Assembly: GCA_029959085.1 (NCBI GenBank)
Contig: JARWIR010000008.1
Span: 9,424,001 to 9,488,000, forward strand
Source: Nemophila menziesii
Lineage: Eukaryota > Streptophyta > Magnoliopsida > Boraginales > Hydrophyllaceae
Reading direction: 5' to 3'
Length of the DNA: 64,000 nt
In this document: positions 10,856 through 21,892 of the stretch, piece after piece
How positions within the stretch are numbered: the stretch's first letter is position 1
Layout: each line of letters starts with the position of its first letter
Notes under the pieces: model-generated
What the model saw: the letters and a program-made list of their open reading frames with translations, nothing else
Database searches by the model: none
What the model was told of the DNA's origin: nothing
Position numbers and translations under genes: made by a program

Positions 10856-11989
10856 CAAGATATAATGTACGAATATTGCAAGTTTATGTGCATTGATGTA
10901 TATATTTTCATTAGTATGTTTACTTAATTGTTTCTTTTAATAATATTATGTTTGATATATATTTTAATATGTGTGTTTTTTGGAAGGATGTACGTCCTAT
11001 AGACTGAGATTAGCCCTATCACATGGGCAATCGCCTTTGGCACAAGAAGTGCGCAAAGATGAGACTAACTCGTAGTAGTGAAGAACCCTTGAGAGAGCTT
11101 GAGTTAAGATTGTCGCCTTAACTAAGTGTTAATATGAGATCATAAACATGGATGATACATTTTAAGCTTATATTATGATCGAAGTAGAATCCCACTGTCT
11201 ACTTAGTCTATAATAGCCAGATATGAGTTGCTTGATTGATTTCATAGAAGGGTCGATCGATCGAAGAACTCATCTTAGGCAACGAGGCTTGTTTAATTAT
11301 ATATTTGTATGGTATTTATAAAATTGTGACATACAATTGGAGCTATATGAATAATACCATAGCACGTGTGTCATACCACGTGTGCTTTCAACCAAAAGGA
11401 AGTGAAGAGTCGATCCCTGTCTCTTCACTGTGTGATGCCTTCAATTGTGCCCTTATTACTTTTGACTATATCTTGATATTTTGATTAGGTGTATGCTACT
11501 TTGAACATATTACCAATGATCATGAATGATTCGATCAAATGGGGTGTGTTTGGGAAAGCAACCAAATCAACGTAAAAGGATCTAAGTGTAAAGGGAAGAC
11601 TTAAATTGTGTATCAAAGTGTGTGCTTGTAGGTATACCGATCATGTAAGTCAATTTGGACTATAACATGATAGTGAGACACATGAAGTTATGTCAGTGAA
11701 CTCTTTTGATCACATAAACGATGTGATATAAATTTAAAGGGGTCAGAGTTACTGAAATATGATACAACAAATTATTAGTCTGGGGTACTGCAGGATACGT
11801 AACGAATGAGAATTGTTTGAGCAACTATGTGCCCTAACAAGTTATTAGTAACGTATGCTCGTATGCTTGCCAGTCGCATGGCCTATTTTCCAAGTATGAT
11901 GATACTTTGATGCAAGTGTGTGTATGAGAAGATAGTGGGATATTGGTACCATAAAATTGATGTAACTTAACAATCGGCGAGTGGAAGAA
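10856..11989 (+). other. 3' untranslated region and polypurine tract of the copia element
   Basis: No coding potential recognised. GTGGAAGAA at 11981-11989, directly before the right LTR, is the likely polypurine tract for plus-strand DNA synthesis. A region this long (about 1.1 kb) between RNase H and LTR is more than copia elements usually have. Confidence 0.5.
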
Positions 11990-12432
11990 TGTAAGAAAAA
12001 TATATGATAAATAATTATGTATGTATTTATTATATTTTTAGTCCGCCAAAAGTAAGTTACTAAATATAAGGTTATTAATTTAAAATTCAAAATTAATAAC
12101 TGTGGAAGTTATAAAATCAGATACGTGTATATCTGATAACACTTCCTGATTACCCACTATTTTTTAAGAGACGGAATTCTATCAGAGAGACTAATGTATC
12201 CAATTCATACAAACGCTTCCCTCTATTATTTCTTCTCTCTGCAATTAACAAATATACCCACATCAAAAATCATAAGGCTCTTAGGTTGTGAAAATAGAGG
12301 TCTAACTTCCAGTAAGAAGATCCACAGCCGCAAGATTATCAGGTTTCCAAATAATTCAATTCCGCTACTCTCTAAGAGGTATTTTTATAATAAACTTCTT
12401 GTTATTTAATTTAATTCTAATTAAATATTACA
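11990..12432 (+). repeat. 3' LTR (443 bp)
   Basis: Direct-repeat partner of 5140-5571, with the same termini. Immediately after it the minisatellite core AACCAACGCATGAAGCGTG resumes at 12438, which shows that the element split that array. Confidence 0.9.
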
Positions 12433-13580
12433 ATCTAACCAACGCATGAAGCGTGATAGACCTGTAATGCATATAATCAACGTATGTATCATGGTTGACG
12501 TATCAATTTAAAATATACCATTCCCCGAAGAATGAAATTTTATGAGTATATGTTGAAATGGTAAAACAACGTAGAATGTGCACATCCGGTAATGCGATAG
12601 AAAATTATTGAGTCAACTAAATATTGGCACATGCATTACTCTTAAAAGGAAGTAATAGTCCCCGAAGAGACCAAGGTACTATACATGAATATAGAAAAGC
12701 CATGTAAATTATATATCTAGTGAAAATTTATGAAACCGTAAGAAGGTTTATGGGATTGATATATTTTCGTTCACTATGGATGAAAATAAATAAAGAGGAT
12801 TCTAAATTACAAAGTGGTGAAAATTGTCGACAAATAAATAAATGGACATACAAAATTATTAATTCTATGACCCGACTTGTATCACAAAGGTTCATGCAAA
12901 AACCTATAATTAATTGTGGGGAGACGTCTGCATGTATTGGATACAATGACGTTAGGATTTTACCTTTTAGAAACTATTAAAGAGTTTACTATGATAAGGA
13001 AATATCCAAGATAAATGACATAATTCTTGGATTGATATTAATGTTCTTGATGAACACATGTGCCTGAAGCGTGATAGGTGCCCGAAGCACTTAAAACGTA
13101 TACAAATATTAGATTCTCGGAGAACGAGAAGTAACTGAGCATGAAAGGTTCTTGAAGAACATAAAGTGCATGAAGAACAAGAGAAAATATTTTTTAGTTC
13201 TATAACAGGAAGCAGTTAGCATGGATTACTTCCTCACAAGTATGATATTATCTTATAATAATATCTTCTCACTCTGGAGATTCAAGAAATAGAGAATGAT
13301 TAATGACCTCCTCACAAATCATGTATATATTTTTATCATCAAACAAAAATAGAAGATTAATTCATGAGATATTGAAATATATTTCACCAAATGATTTATA
13401 CTGTAAATTCGAGGTTTGTATTCAACACATTTGTCTAGGCGAGAATCCAGCAGATCCATCAGCTAAAGCTATATTATGTACTTATCTTAAATGGTAGGCT
13501 CAAAAGTATATTATGTGATTCTAATGTAATTATTGTAATAATGTGTGTTACAATGAGGGGGAGAAGATATTTGTGAGTTG

Positions 13581-14550
13581 TACTCTTTTTCCTTCACTAA
13601 GGTTTTTTTCCACATGGTTTTTTCCTAGTAAGGTTTTAACGAGGCATGTCAAATATCTAATATCATAAAGATAACAATATACTCTTCCCAATACTAATCT
13701 ACTATTTATTGACATGGAACATGATCAAATGAGAATCTAGCAGATATCTTCACTATGTCATTACCAACAACACTATTCGAGCTGCAAGCCCACAAGTAAT
13801 GAAAGAATTATCAGAATTACTTGATGTCGCAATGAGAGGAAAAATATATCAACACTCGGTATTATATTTCCTTCACCATGGTTTTTCCGAAGGGGTTTTC
13901 CTAGAAAGTTTTTAACGAGTCAGATTGAATATGTGTCATACCTCCAAGGAATTATGTACTCTTTTTCCCTTCATCAAGTTTTGTCCCAATGGATTTTCTT
14001 GGTAAGGTTTTAATGAGGCATATCCTCCAGTGAATATCCAAGGGGAATGGTATACAATATTTATTTAAGTGGATATTTCAACATATTCGAGAGAAGTGTG
14101 GTTTATCTTCAATAAGAAATATACTGACAGTATCGTATGAGGATATAGTTTCTTGTATCACACAAATTCAAAATGGATACAAAATAAGCGACAAAATGAA
14201 ACATATATCACCTTTAGAAGAATGGAGATTTTCACATTCATCAAATACAGTTATGTAACCATATTGATGATTTGGTCACCAAAGTATTTCCTACCACAAG
14301 ATTCATGAAGTTGATCCACAATATTGAAATGCGACAACTCGAATATCTCTTGCTCGTATCCGGAGGAGTGTGACCAATACATTATACTCTTTTTCCTTTG
14401 TCCAAATTTTTATCCCACTGGGTTCTTCTTGACAAGGTTTTAACGAGACAGTATTTGAAGATAATTAGTCCTATATATATGTACTCTTTTCCTTCGACCA
14501 AGTGTTTTTTATACCATAGGTTTTTTCTTAGAAAAGTTTTTAATGAGACA
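13581..14550 (+). repeat. Five dispersed TACTCTTTTTCC...GAGGCA modules
   Basis: Modules of about 62-70 bp at 13581-13646, 13862-13923, 13957-14020, 14385-14450 and 14482-14550. Each runs TACTCTTTTTCCTTC, then TTTTTCCCAxTGGG, then CTxGxxAAGGTTTT and TAACGAGGCA. This sequence is typical of the region between RNase H and the 3' LTR of one plant copia group. Its pairing with repeated RNase H tails suggests that the element's 3' end was duplicated in steps. Confidence 0.7.
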
Positions 14551-14585
14551 TATTTTATAAAGAACGGACATCCAAGGGGGAGTAT

Positions 14586-14786
14586 TGTAAATAATTAGTG
14601 GATGTCCTTTGGTTTTCAAGACCTCCCACTTTACCATCTTTATGGGGGAAATTATTGTGTAATATGAAGGGTCATATATATCCAATAAATATATGACCTT
14701 CACTCCTTTGTATGTGAGACAAGTTGGAATGAAAGAAACAAGCTTATCTTTTACTTCTTTTGTTTTTATTATCTAAGTTTATAACA
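14586..14786 (+). repeat. LTR of the older copia relic (201 bp)
   Basis: Starts TGTAAATAATTAGTGGATGTCC right after the polypurine tract and ends TCTAAGTTTATAACA. The TG...CA ends and the preceding tract define it. A matching 5' LTR was not found in the window. Confidence 0.65.
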
Positions 14787-16843
14787 CTATTCAATTATTT
14801 ATCTCTTTAATTATTTTTCTTTTAATTTAGCAATTAAATATCTACTACGCTTTAGTTCCTAAACAAGTAACGACTCTAACATGCTTAATCCCTGCGAACG
14901 AATCGTACTTACTACTAAACTTGCAAATGATCTGTAATACTTGCAGTGAGTTTCTCGTGGTAGTTAAGGGTGTGTGTCCTTATTATTTATCTTTTATTAT
15001 CATTATTTTATCACACCTCTAGCCCCACCGTAGATCTTGTGTGCATTAATTGTGTGTTAAGTGTATAGCTTTTAGGTACATATCTGAAACTAGCCACCAA
15101 GAGTATGAGGAAAAGTCAAGAAGTCAAGTCCAAACCCAAGCCAAGGCGTAAAAATAGCAGCTAAAAGTCACGTTGGAGAAGTTAGAGCGTTTACATGCAA
15201 ATCCTTGACTCATCATTTTTTCAGCTGCCATGAATAATTGGTCAAATATTTGGACAATTTTCCTTTTGATTTGGATAGAGTTTGATTTCTGTGGCGCATA
15301 AGACGTAATGGAAGTTAATACGGAGTTGAGATGAATAAGTTATACTATTTGCTTCCACCGTAACTCAGAGTTGGGATGAAGAAGTCAGTGATACCTTGAA
15401 CTTGGTTATTTTGATTATTTGGTGGATTCCTTCCATTCACATTCACAGAATCCGTCTCTCTTCTTCTTTGGCAGTTACACCAAACCTACCAAACCTTCCA
15501 CCATATCTTCCATAAATGGATAAATTCCATGTCTATTCTATTTTAGTCGTCCAAACATGATTTCTTGAGACATCCATTTTCTACAAGATACAATTTCTAG
15601 TTAAAACCCTAATTCCTAATCTATTTTTTCTCTTTTCAATTTTTGTCAAACCAATTAAAAACATAAAACTAGAATGAGAACAACGAGTACCCCACCCGAA
15701 CTAAAAAATGAGTTGTGTCCCCATGACTAAAAAGAATTAAAAAGTAATTAAAATTTAGAAGTATACACCTAAATACATAATATACATAAGAAGATAAAAC
15801 TAAAGCTTACAAGGTAAAGGAAACTTCCCCTGTGAGAATGCTCAATCCCAAAGTTAAGGGTTGACGTTCTCGATCCATGTCGCTTTATGGTGGTATACTG
15901 TGGACTTCCCGGTGAAAAATAGATGTTGACCCTCACAAGAGTTCATAAACTTGGACAAAATACGTGTGATATGCACGAACAAGATCTAAATTCCCATGTT
16001 TGCACTCTTATCTCTAGATGATATGGTTAAATCTCGCTAGAACTTTCAATTCACCAGAAGATTCGACAGTATTATACGAACCTCAAAGCACATGCAATTC
16101 AAACTTCATGCAATTCAAACTTCACCAAACCTCACAACTCAAATTCTACCAATCCTCACATCCCACAAATCAAATTGCACAATAGATTTCAATAAGATCC
16201 ACCAAATACTCATTTTCCAACTTATAACACTATTTTATCATAAATATATATACTTCCTCAAACTTAAGAATCCAAAAAATTGAGATAAGGGCATGTTACC
16301 AATAGTAAATTAGATGGAAAAAGGTGTTAATGATGTCGTGGTTGTTGCCTCTTCGATCTCCCCGCTTCAAATTCTTCAACTTTATAAACTACAGTTTTGA
16401 ATTTTTTGATGGACTTGTGGTTGTGTTTGTTGCTTAACAAAAAAAGTAAATGGATAAAAAATGTTATTTAAGGTATGTATATAATTTATGATGTATTTGT
16501 ATATGGGTAAGGAGGAAATTTTAGGTTTTGATTGAGAAATTTTAAAAATTACAAAGAAGATGTGAGCATTTGGGATATTTGGGGTTTTAGAGAAAGAATG
16601 AGGTAAAGTTGATGTTTATAAGACGCTTTAGGGTAGATGGGGTAAAATTTAGAGATTTTGGAAAACTTTGGCCTAGAACTCTAAAGTTTTGGAATGATTT
16701 TTGGATTTCTTAAAAGTTGGGAAAAGTTTTATGGTAAGATTTGTAGTTTTAGGAAACTTGGGTTTGAAATCGGATATAAGAACTGGAAAATAAATTAATT
16801 AATTTAAAAAAAAATCTCTTCCAGGCGTAAAGACTAACATCTC
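14787..16843. other. Gene-less stretch with a possible LTR end
   Basis: 14787-15020 ends with ATACTTGCAGTGAGTTTCTCG followed by GTGTGTGTCCTTATTATTTATC. Closely similar wording occurs at 29465-29540 (ATACTTGCAGTGAGTACCG), so both may be 3' edges of one LTR family. 15021-16843 shows no gene, clear repeat or element end. Confidence 0.35.
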
Positions 16844-16861
16844 AACTCAAGCTTCAAATGG
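16844..16861 (+). repeat. Target-site duplication of LINE-1, left copy
   Basis: AACTCAAGCTTCAAATGG, identical over 18 bp to 23452-23469. The pair brackets LINE-1 plus the later LINE-2 insertion. A third, partial copy (AACTCAAGCTT) sits between the two elements at 17675-17685. Confidence 0.92.
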
Positions 16862-17629
16862 TGTGTTTCAGCGAAGGGTCTGTTTTCCGGGGTTTCATGG
16901 TGTGTTTTCTTCGGAGCTTTGGTGGAGACTATTTGGAAGATACGTAATGAGGTAGTTTTTAATAGTGAGGGGGTGCTTCCGGGCCTGGTTATTCTACGTA
17001 AGGCGAAGTTCCTAGCCTTTTCTTATGCAAGAGTATGGGGTAAGATACCGGGGTGTTTATCAATTAATAGAAGATCCGTTAATCTTGTTGGGTGGTGTAA
17101 GCCGAACAATGGGGTAAAACTTAACACGGACGGTAGTTGTAACGCTTGGCGAAAGGAAGGTGGTGGTGGAGGAATAATTAGAGATGGTGATGGTACTTGG
17201 ATTGGAGGTTTTTCGATGAAAATACAACATGATTCACCGATTATTGTCGAACTAATAGCGTTATGCGAAGGTTTGAAAGCATTAGAAGCATTGCAATTGA
17301 GAGAAGTGGTGGTTGAGGTTGATTCATGGGTTGCGATTAAGTTAATACAGAGTGTAGAGAAGGGTAGAGGACCGGCGTCCATGTGGATCGAGGAGATTCG
17401 GAAAATTTTGGACAGAAACAGGCTATATACACTTGGGTGCATTTATCGCAAGGCAAACTATTGTGCGGATTGGTTGGCGAAAGTTGGACTAGTACAGGTG
17501 GAGAACTACTGTTGGCATAAGGACCCTCCTAAGGGCCTGTGGAAACTCCTCACGCGGGATCAGTTAGGGTGGAAGACACCCCGAGCGATATACAATACCG
17601 ATCTTCTTGATGGGGTTTTAGCTTTCTAA
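16862..17629 (+). pseudogene. LINE-1 ORF2 C-terminus with RNase H domain
   Basis: The frame is open from the truncation point at 16862 to the stop at 17629, with no ATG at its head. It is the tail of a LINE ORF2, not a complete gene. The RNase H domain is complete by eye: first Asp in KLNTDGSCNAW, Glu in VELIALCEGLKALE, second Asp in VVEVDSWVAIK, and the final Asp in ANYCADWLAKVG. Upstream (WKIRNEVVF) is the linker after the zinc-ribbon region. Endonuclease and reverse transcriptase are missing through 5' truncation. The absence of any stop in 255 codons implies a young insertion. Confidence 0.85.
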
Positions 17630-17676
17630 TTCACGATCCTTATGGGTCTCCTTGTAACCAAAAAAAAAAAAAAAAA
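16862..17676 (+). mobile_element. LINE-1: 5'-truncated non-LTR retrotransposon with poly(A)
   Basis: An 815-bp insertion made of the last part of a plant LINE ORF2, a short 3' UTR and 17 A's (17660-17676). It is flanked by an 18-bp target duplication. Truncation of the 5' end and a poly(A) tail are the hallmarks of target-primed reverse transcription. It is the older of the two nested LINEs. Confidence 0.92.
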
Positions 17677-17680
17677 CTCA

Positions 17681-17716
<36 letters not shown>
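17660..17716. repeat. A17-CTCAAGC-T33 tail-to-tail poly(A)/poly(T) junction
   Basis: The poly(A) of plus-strand LINE-1 meets the poly(T) (poly(A) of minus-strand LINE-2) across only CTCAAGC. The result is a near-perfect A/T inverted repeat with a 7-nt loop. It marks where LINE-2 integrated. Confidence 0.95.
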
Positions 17717-17717
<1 letters not shown>

Positions 17718-17760
17718 GACGAAGGGGGGGTGCCACAGCACCCAAAAAAAACAAAAGAAA

Positions 17761-20700
17761 TTACCCTATCCCTAATTTGCTAAAAGCCGAAGACAAATCG
17801 AAAATACTAAATGTATTTCGATTAGCAAAAGTTGCTGCGTGCCTAGCCTCCTTCGCCAACTTATCCGCATTCCTGTTGAGCTTTCTATTGATGTGTTTGA
17901 AACAAACTTGCCCAAGCTCTTCAGCGTTGTGGATAATTTTTTGTAGGATGGGTTGGATGTTCCAACGAGCTGCTGACACCTGCTTTATACCTTGAATAAC
18001 CTCAAGGTTATCTGAGTGGATTGTTATTCTTTCTCCTGAAAAGTAAGCTCCTATTTGTGTTGCTCTTAGGACTGCTTCTGCCTCTCCTTCCAGTGCCGAA
18101 TTACACTCGATTGCAGTACTTTGTTTGATGGGTACTCCTTGTTCCTTCTGAATTCCAACAACTGCAATTCCCGTAGGTTCCCATTTGTTTGAAAAAGATG
18201 CATCACAAAATAATGTTATGTCTTGCTCCTGTTCTTCATTACTTGTGTTAATATTTTGTTCTTCTTTGTTATTGAATCCTTTGTAACCATCTCTAAGCCA
18301 GTTAATTCCATGAATTTCTTGCATAAGTTTTTTAGAAGCAAAATTGATTCCCGTACCATCAACCGCAATTCCCTCGTGTATAGCTTTCATTTTTGCCTTC
18401 CATATGTTCCACAGATTTATCATTATAAAATCTCGTACCACATTTTTATCCCACCCCCCTTTTGCGTAAGATTTGATGATTTTCAAAAACCAGTCTTCAA
18501 TCTTATCGTCTTGTTCGTCCTGTATTTTGATCTGTAGAATAGATCCAGCCCACATATCTTTGCACATCGTACAATGTAGAAATATATGTTCTATATCCTC
18601 TTTCTCGTGATTACACCATAGGCAGTTTTTAGCATCTGCGCATTTTCTTCTATACAAATTAACTCTGGTTGGAATCGCATTATTAATAATTCGCCACATA
18701 AAAAGTTTTATTTTTTTGGGGATGTTTGAGTTCCATATAGTTTTCCATATCTTCGATTCTTGCATGGCTCTAGTTTCTATTGTTGTTGCTTTATTGTTGA
18801 TCTGTTCCTCTGTCAGTACTCTATAACCTGTTTTCGTATCATAATTTCCATCTTTGGAGAAAGGCCATATAAATTTGTCAAATATACCATGTTCTTTAAT
18901 CCTGGTCTTCTTAATGAGTTGAATAATAGGTGCCGGGAAAAGGTTATCCAGTTTTTCCAAATCCCATTCATTTTTGTCTTCTTTCATAAGTTCATGAACT
19001 TTCGTGAGACAAGACCCTGTCGGTTTTTCTAACTCCCATTTAGTGTCTATCCACCTTTCATTCCAAATATTCGTATCTTTCCCGTTTCCTATCATTTTTA
19101 TTCCGTGTTTTTTAATAAAGTCTCTTCCTTCTATTATGCTAGCCCAGCTCCAAGTCCTGCTTTGTCTAAGTTTACATGATAAGAAATTAGATTTATTAAA
19201 ATATATACCTTTAAGTAGTCTCGCTGCAATGTTTTCCGGATTATGTAATAATCTCCATGCTTGAGCTGCTAATAGGACAGTATTCATCCTCTTAAAATCT
19301 TTAAACCCTAGACCTCCAATTAACTTGCTTACTGTGATTTTTTCCCATGCAATCCAATGTATCCTGTTCCTTTCACCTGAATTCCACCAAAAAATTAGAA
19401 ATAGCTGAAATTAGTTTATTACAAAAAGAGATCGGGAAGGAAAAAATAGACATATAATAATTTGGTATGGCCTGGAGAATTGCTTTAATGAGAACTTCCT
19501 TGCCCCCCTCCGATAGTAATTTAGCTTTCCATCCTTCTGTATTTTTAAACACTTTTTTTGCTATCCATTCTAGAGACTCCACTTTTGACCTCTTATGACA
19601 TAGTGGAATCCCCAGATAGTATCCCAGGTCTTCGGTTTCTTTGATATTCATTTTGTTTGATATCTCATTTTTAATTTCATTAGGAGTTTCTTTACTAAAG
19701 ATTATGGCTGATTTATGGAAATTAATCTGTTGTCCTGAGCCGATGCAATAAATATCTAGACATTCTTTAAACTGTTCAATATCTGTACCTTCCAAGTCTA
19801 TAAAGAAAAGAGAGTCATCTGCGAATAAGAGGTGAGAAATCATCGGACAATTCCTATTAATTTTTATCCCATTAATCAGTTTACTAGAAACAAAGTGGTC
19901 GACAATACTAATGAGGGATTCAGTTAAAATAGAGAAGAGAAAAGGGGATAGAGGGTCACCTTGTCTGAGCCCTCTACCTGGTTTAAAATTCTCGAGTCTC
20001 TCTCCGTTGATGTTGATATGAAAGGAGACAGATGTAATACAGTTTTCTATCCATTTTATCCATGTTTCGCAAAATCCTAATTTTTCCAAAACTTGAAGAA
20101 GAAAAGACCATCTTACCTGATCATATGCCTTAGCCATGTCAATTTTTATGGCAGCCAAATGTTTTTTATTTTTCCGCTTCTTATTCATAAAAAAAGATAT
20201 TTCTTGTGCAATAATAATGTTGTCCTGTATTGCTCGACCTTTAATAAAAGCTGACTGCGTAGGAGATATTATATTGTTCATAATTTCTCTTAATCTATTC
20301 GATAGAATTTTAGTGATAATTTTATATATGAAGTTAACACAAGAAATTGGTCGAAAGTCACCAAGATCTTCTTGAATTATGCCTTTCGGAATGAGTGTTA
20401 TCAGAGTGTCGTTAATTGTTTCAACCGAGCAATTATTTTCGAAGAAATCCATGATTACCTGTACAACATCATTTTTAATTATATCCCAAAATTCTTTATA
20501 GAACTTACCGTTTAGTCCATCGGGTCCCGGTGCTTTAGAAGCTGACAACTCTCTGACTGCTCTCTCGATTTCTTCAATGTCTGGTATTTTTGTTAGCTCC
20601 TCATTCATACTATCCGTTACTCGTGGTTTAATAAATTCTATGGCTTTTTTCATAGATTCCTCTTCCCCGATATTTTCTTTAAAAAGATCTCTATAATAGT

Positions 20701-21892
20701 CTTGGAAACAATCTTTAATATTTTCTGAATCATCTATCCAATTTCCATCTTTATTTTTAATCTTAGTTATTCTATTTAGTTTCCTTCTTTTAATAGTAGC
20801 TAAATGAAAGAATTTTGTATTTTTGTCACCATAAATTAGCCAATTCTGTCTTGCCCTATCACTCCAATATTTCTCTTCTTTCTCATATTCTTTTTTTATT
20901 TTTTCTTTTATTTCTTGTTCTTCTATGTTCGTATTATTATTATCTTTGATTTTGTTCAGTTCTATAAGTCTATCTTGGAGTTTTTTGATTGTTTTTTCAT
21001 GGTTTTTGAAGTTTTTTAAGCTCCATTTGCTAAGTTCTTTTTTTGTGTAATCTCTTTTCTTAATATAATTAGGTATAGGAACTCTATCCCTAGGTATTTT
21101 CCAACTTTCTTCTATAATTTTCTTACAATTATCATTATCAAGCCATCTAGATTCAAATTTGAAGTGTTTTTTTCCTATTTTCATGTTTATATCAAAGTGA
21201 AGGAGTAAGGGTGAGTGATCCGACCCAATAGCCGGAGGAATATGAATTTGTGATCTTGGATATCTTTCCATCCATTCGTAGGTTGCTAGTCCCCGATCGA
21301 TTCTTGTCTTTACATTCTTTTCACCATCCATCCTGTTAGACCAAGTAAAAAAACATCCATTAGAATTAATTTCTGCCAAAGAATTACAATTAGTAAAGTC
21401 AATAAAAGCGTTAATGTGATCCATATTGGCTTGATTCTTGCTCTGTTTTTCCGTGATATTGAGTATCTCGTTAAAATCTCCTAATATTATCCAAGGTTCT
21501 TTAACCCCTTCACTCCATTTTGTAATTTGGTTCCAAGTATCAAGTCTAAGTTTAAAATCATTGGGGGCATGTATAAAGACCATGTAATAAGTAAATGACA
21601 ATTCATTAATAAGAGCGATAACAAAGGAGTTACAACTAAACACAACTTGCAAATGCACATTGGAGTGCCACATGATCAAAAACCCTCCAGAATGGAAAGC
21701 ATTTCCAGAGGGTTCAACAAAAAAGGAGTTTTCATAACCAAACCGCACCAACACACCCTGAGAGTCCACTTCTCTCAACATCGTTTCACAAAAAGCAACT
21801 ACACTAGGACGAAATTGAGCCAACATCGAGCCAATTCTGGATAATGTTAAGGGCGCTCGGATACCCTGAACATTCCAGAAAAGGGTCGTCAT
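17761..21892 (-). pseudogene. LINE-2 ORF2 (endonuclease, reverse transcriptase, RNase H), one frameshift
   Basis: Would encode about 1,375 residues for target-primed reverse transcription. The first frame, 21892-19373, holds an APE-type endonuclease (FWNVQGIRA at the start, ILGDFNEIL near residue 138, SDHS at 224-227) and the reverse transcriptase (APGPDG near 450, FADD at 690-693). It ends ISNFLVEFR-stop. The next frame down continues with WWNSGERNRIHW and then the 19287-17761 ORF: zinc-ribbon (zf-RVT) motif with CLWCNHEKEDIEHIFLHC, and RNase H with FCDASF, EGEAEAVL, IHSDN and RNADKLAKEA. The break is one extra base in a six-T run on the coding strand (plus 19389-19394); with five T the frame is continuous. 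This could be a real mutation or an assembly homopolymer error. Confidence 0.9.

Larger units (their letters stand above)
5140..12432 (+). mobile_element. Complete but decayed Ty1/copia retrotransposon with two LTRs
   Basis: A 7.29 kb element bounded by near-identical direct repeats that start TGTAAGAAAAATATATGA and end AAATATTACA. Inside, on the plus strand and in copia order, are gag, zinc-knuckle and protease remnants, integrase, reverse transcriptase and RNase H, all with stops and frameshifts. A degenerate primer site follows the left LTR and a purine-rich tract precedes the right one. The flanks are the two halves of one minisatellite, which shows insertion into it. No perfect 5-bp target duplication is visible (GCATC left, ATCTA right). 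Confidence 0.9.
12433..14786 (+). mobile_element. 3' end of an older Ty1/copia relic, host of the 7.3 kb insertion
   Basis: Contains the right part of the palindromic minisatellite (12437-12500); three decayed copies of the copia RNase H tail (consensus-like NLADxFTxSLPTxxFE): near 13440-13497 (GENPADPSAKAILCTYLKW), 13735-13800 (LADIFTMSLPTTLFEL) and 14265-14345 (DDLVTKVFPTTRFMKL); five copies of a TACTCTTTTTCC module; a polypurine tract CCAAGGGGGAG at 14572-14582; and an LTR at 14586-14786. The 5' part is not identifiable in this window. Confidence 0.7.

Noticed and set aside
17023..17442. 139-codon minus-strand frame opposite the LINE-1 RNase H
   Set aside because: It is the antisense shadow of a clear RNase H coding frame on the plus strand and has no domain of its own.
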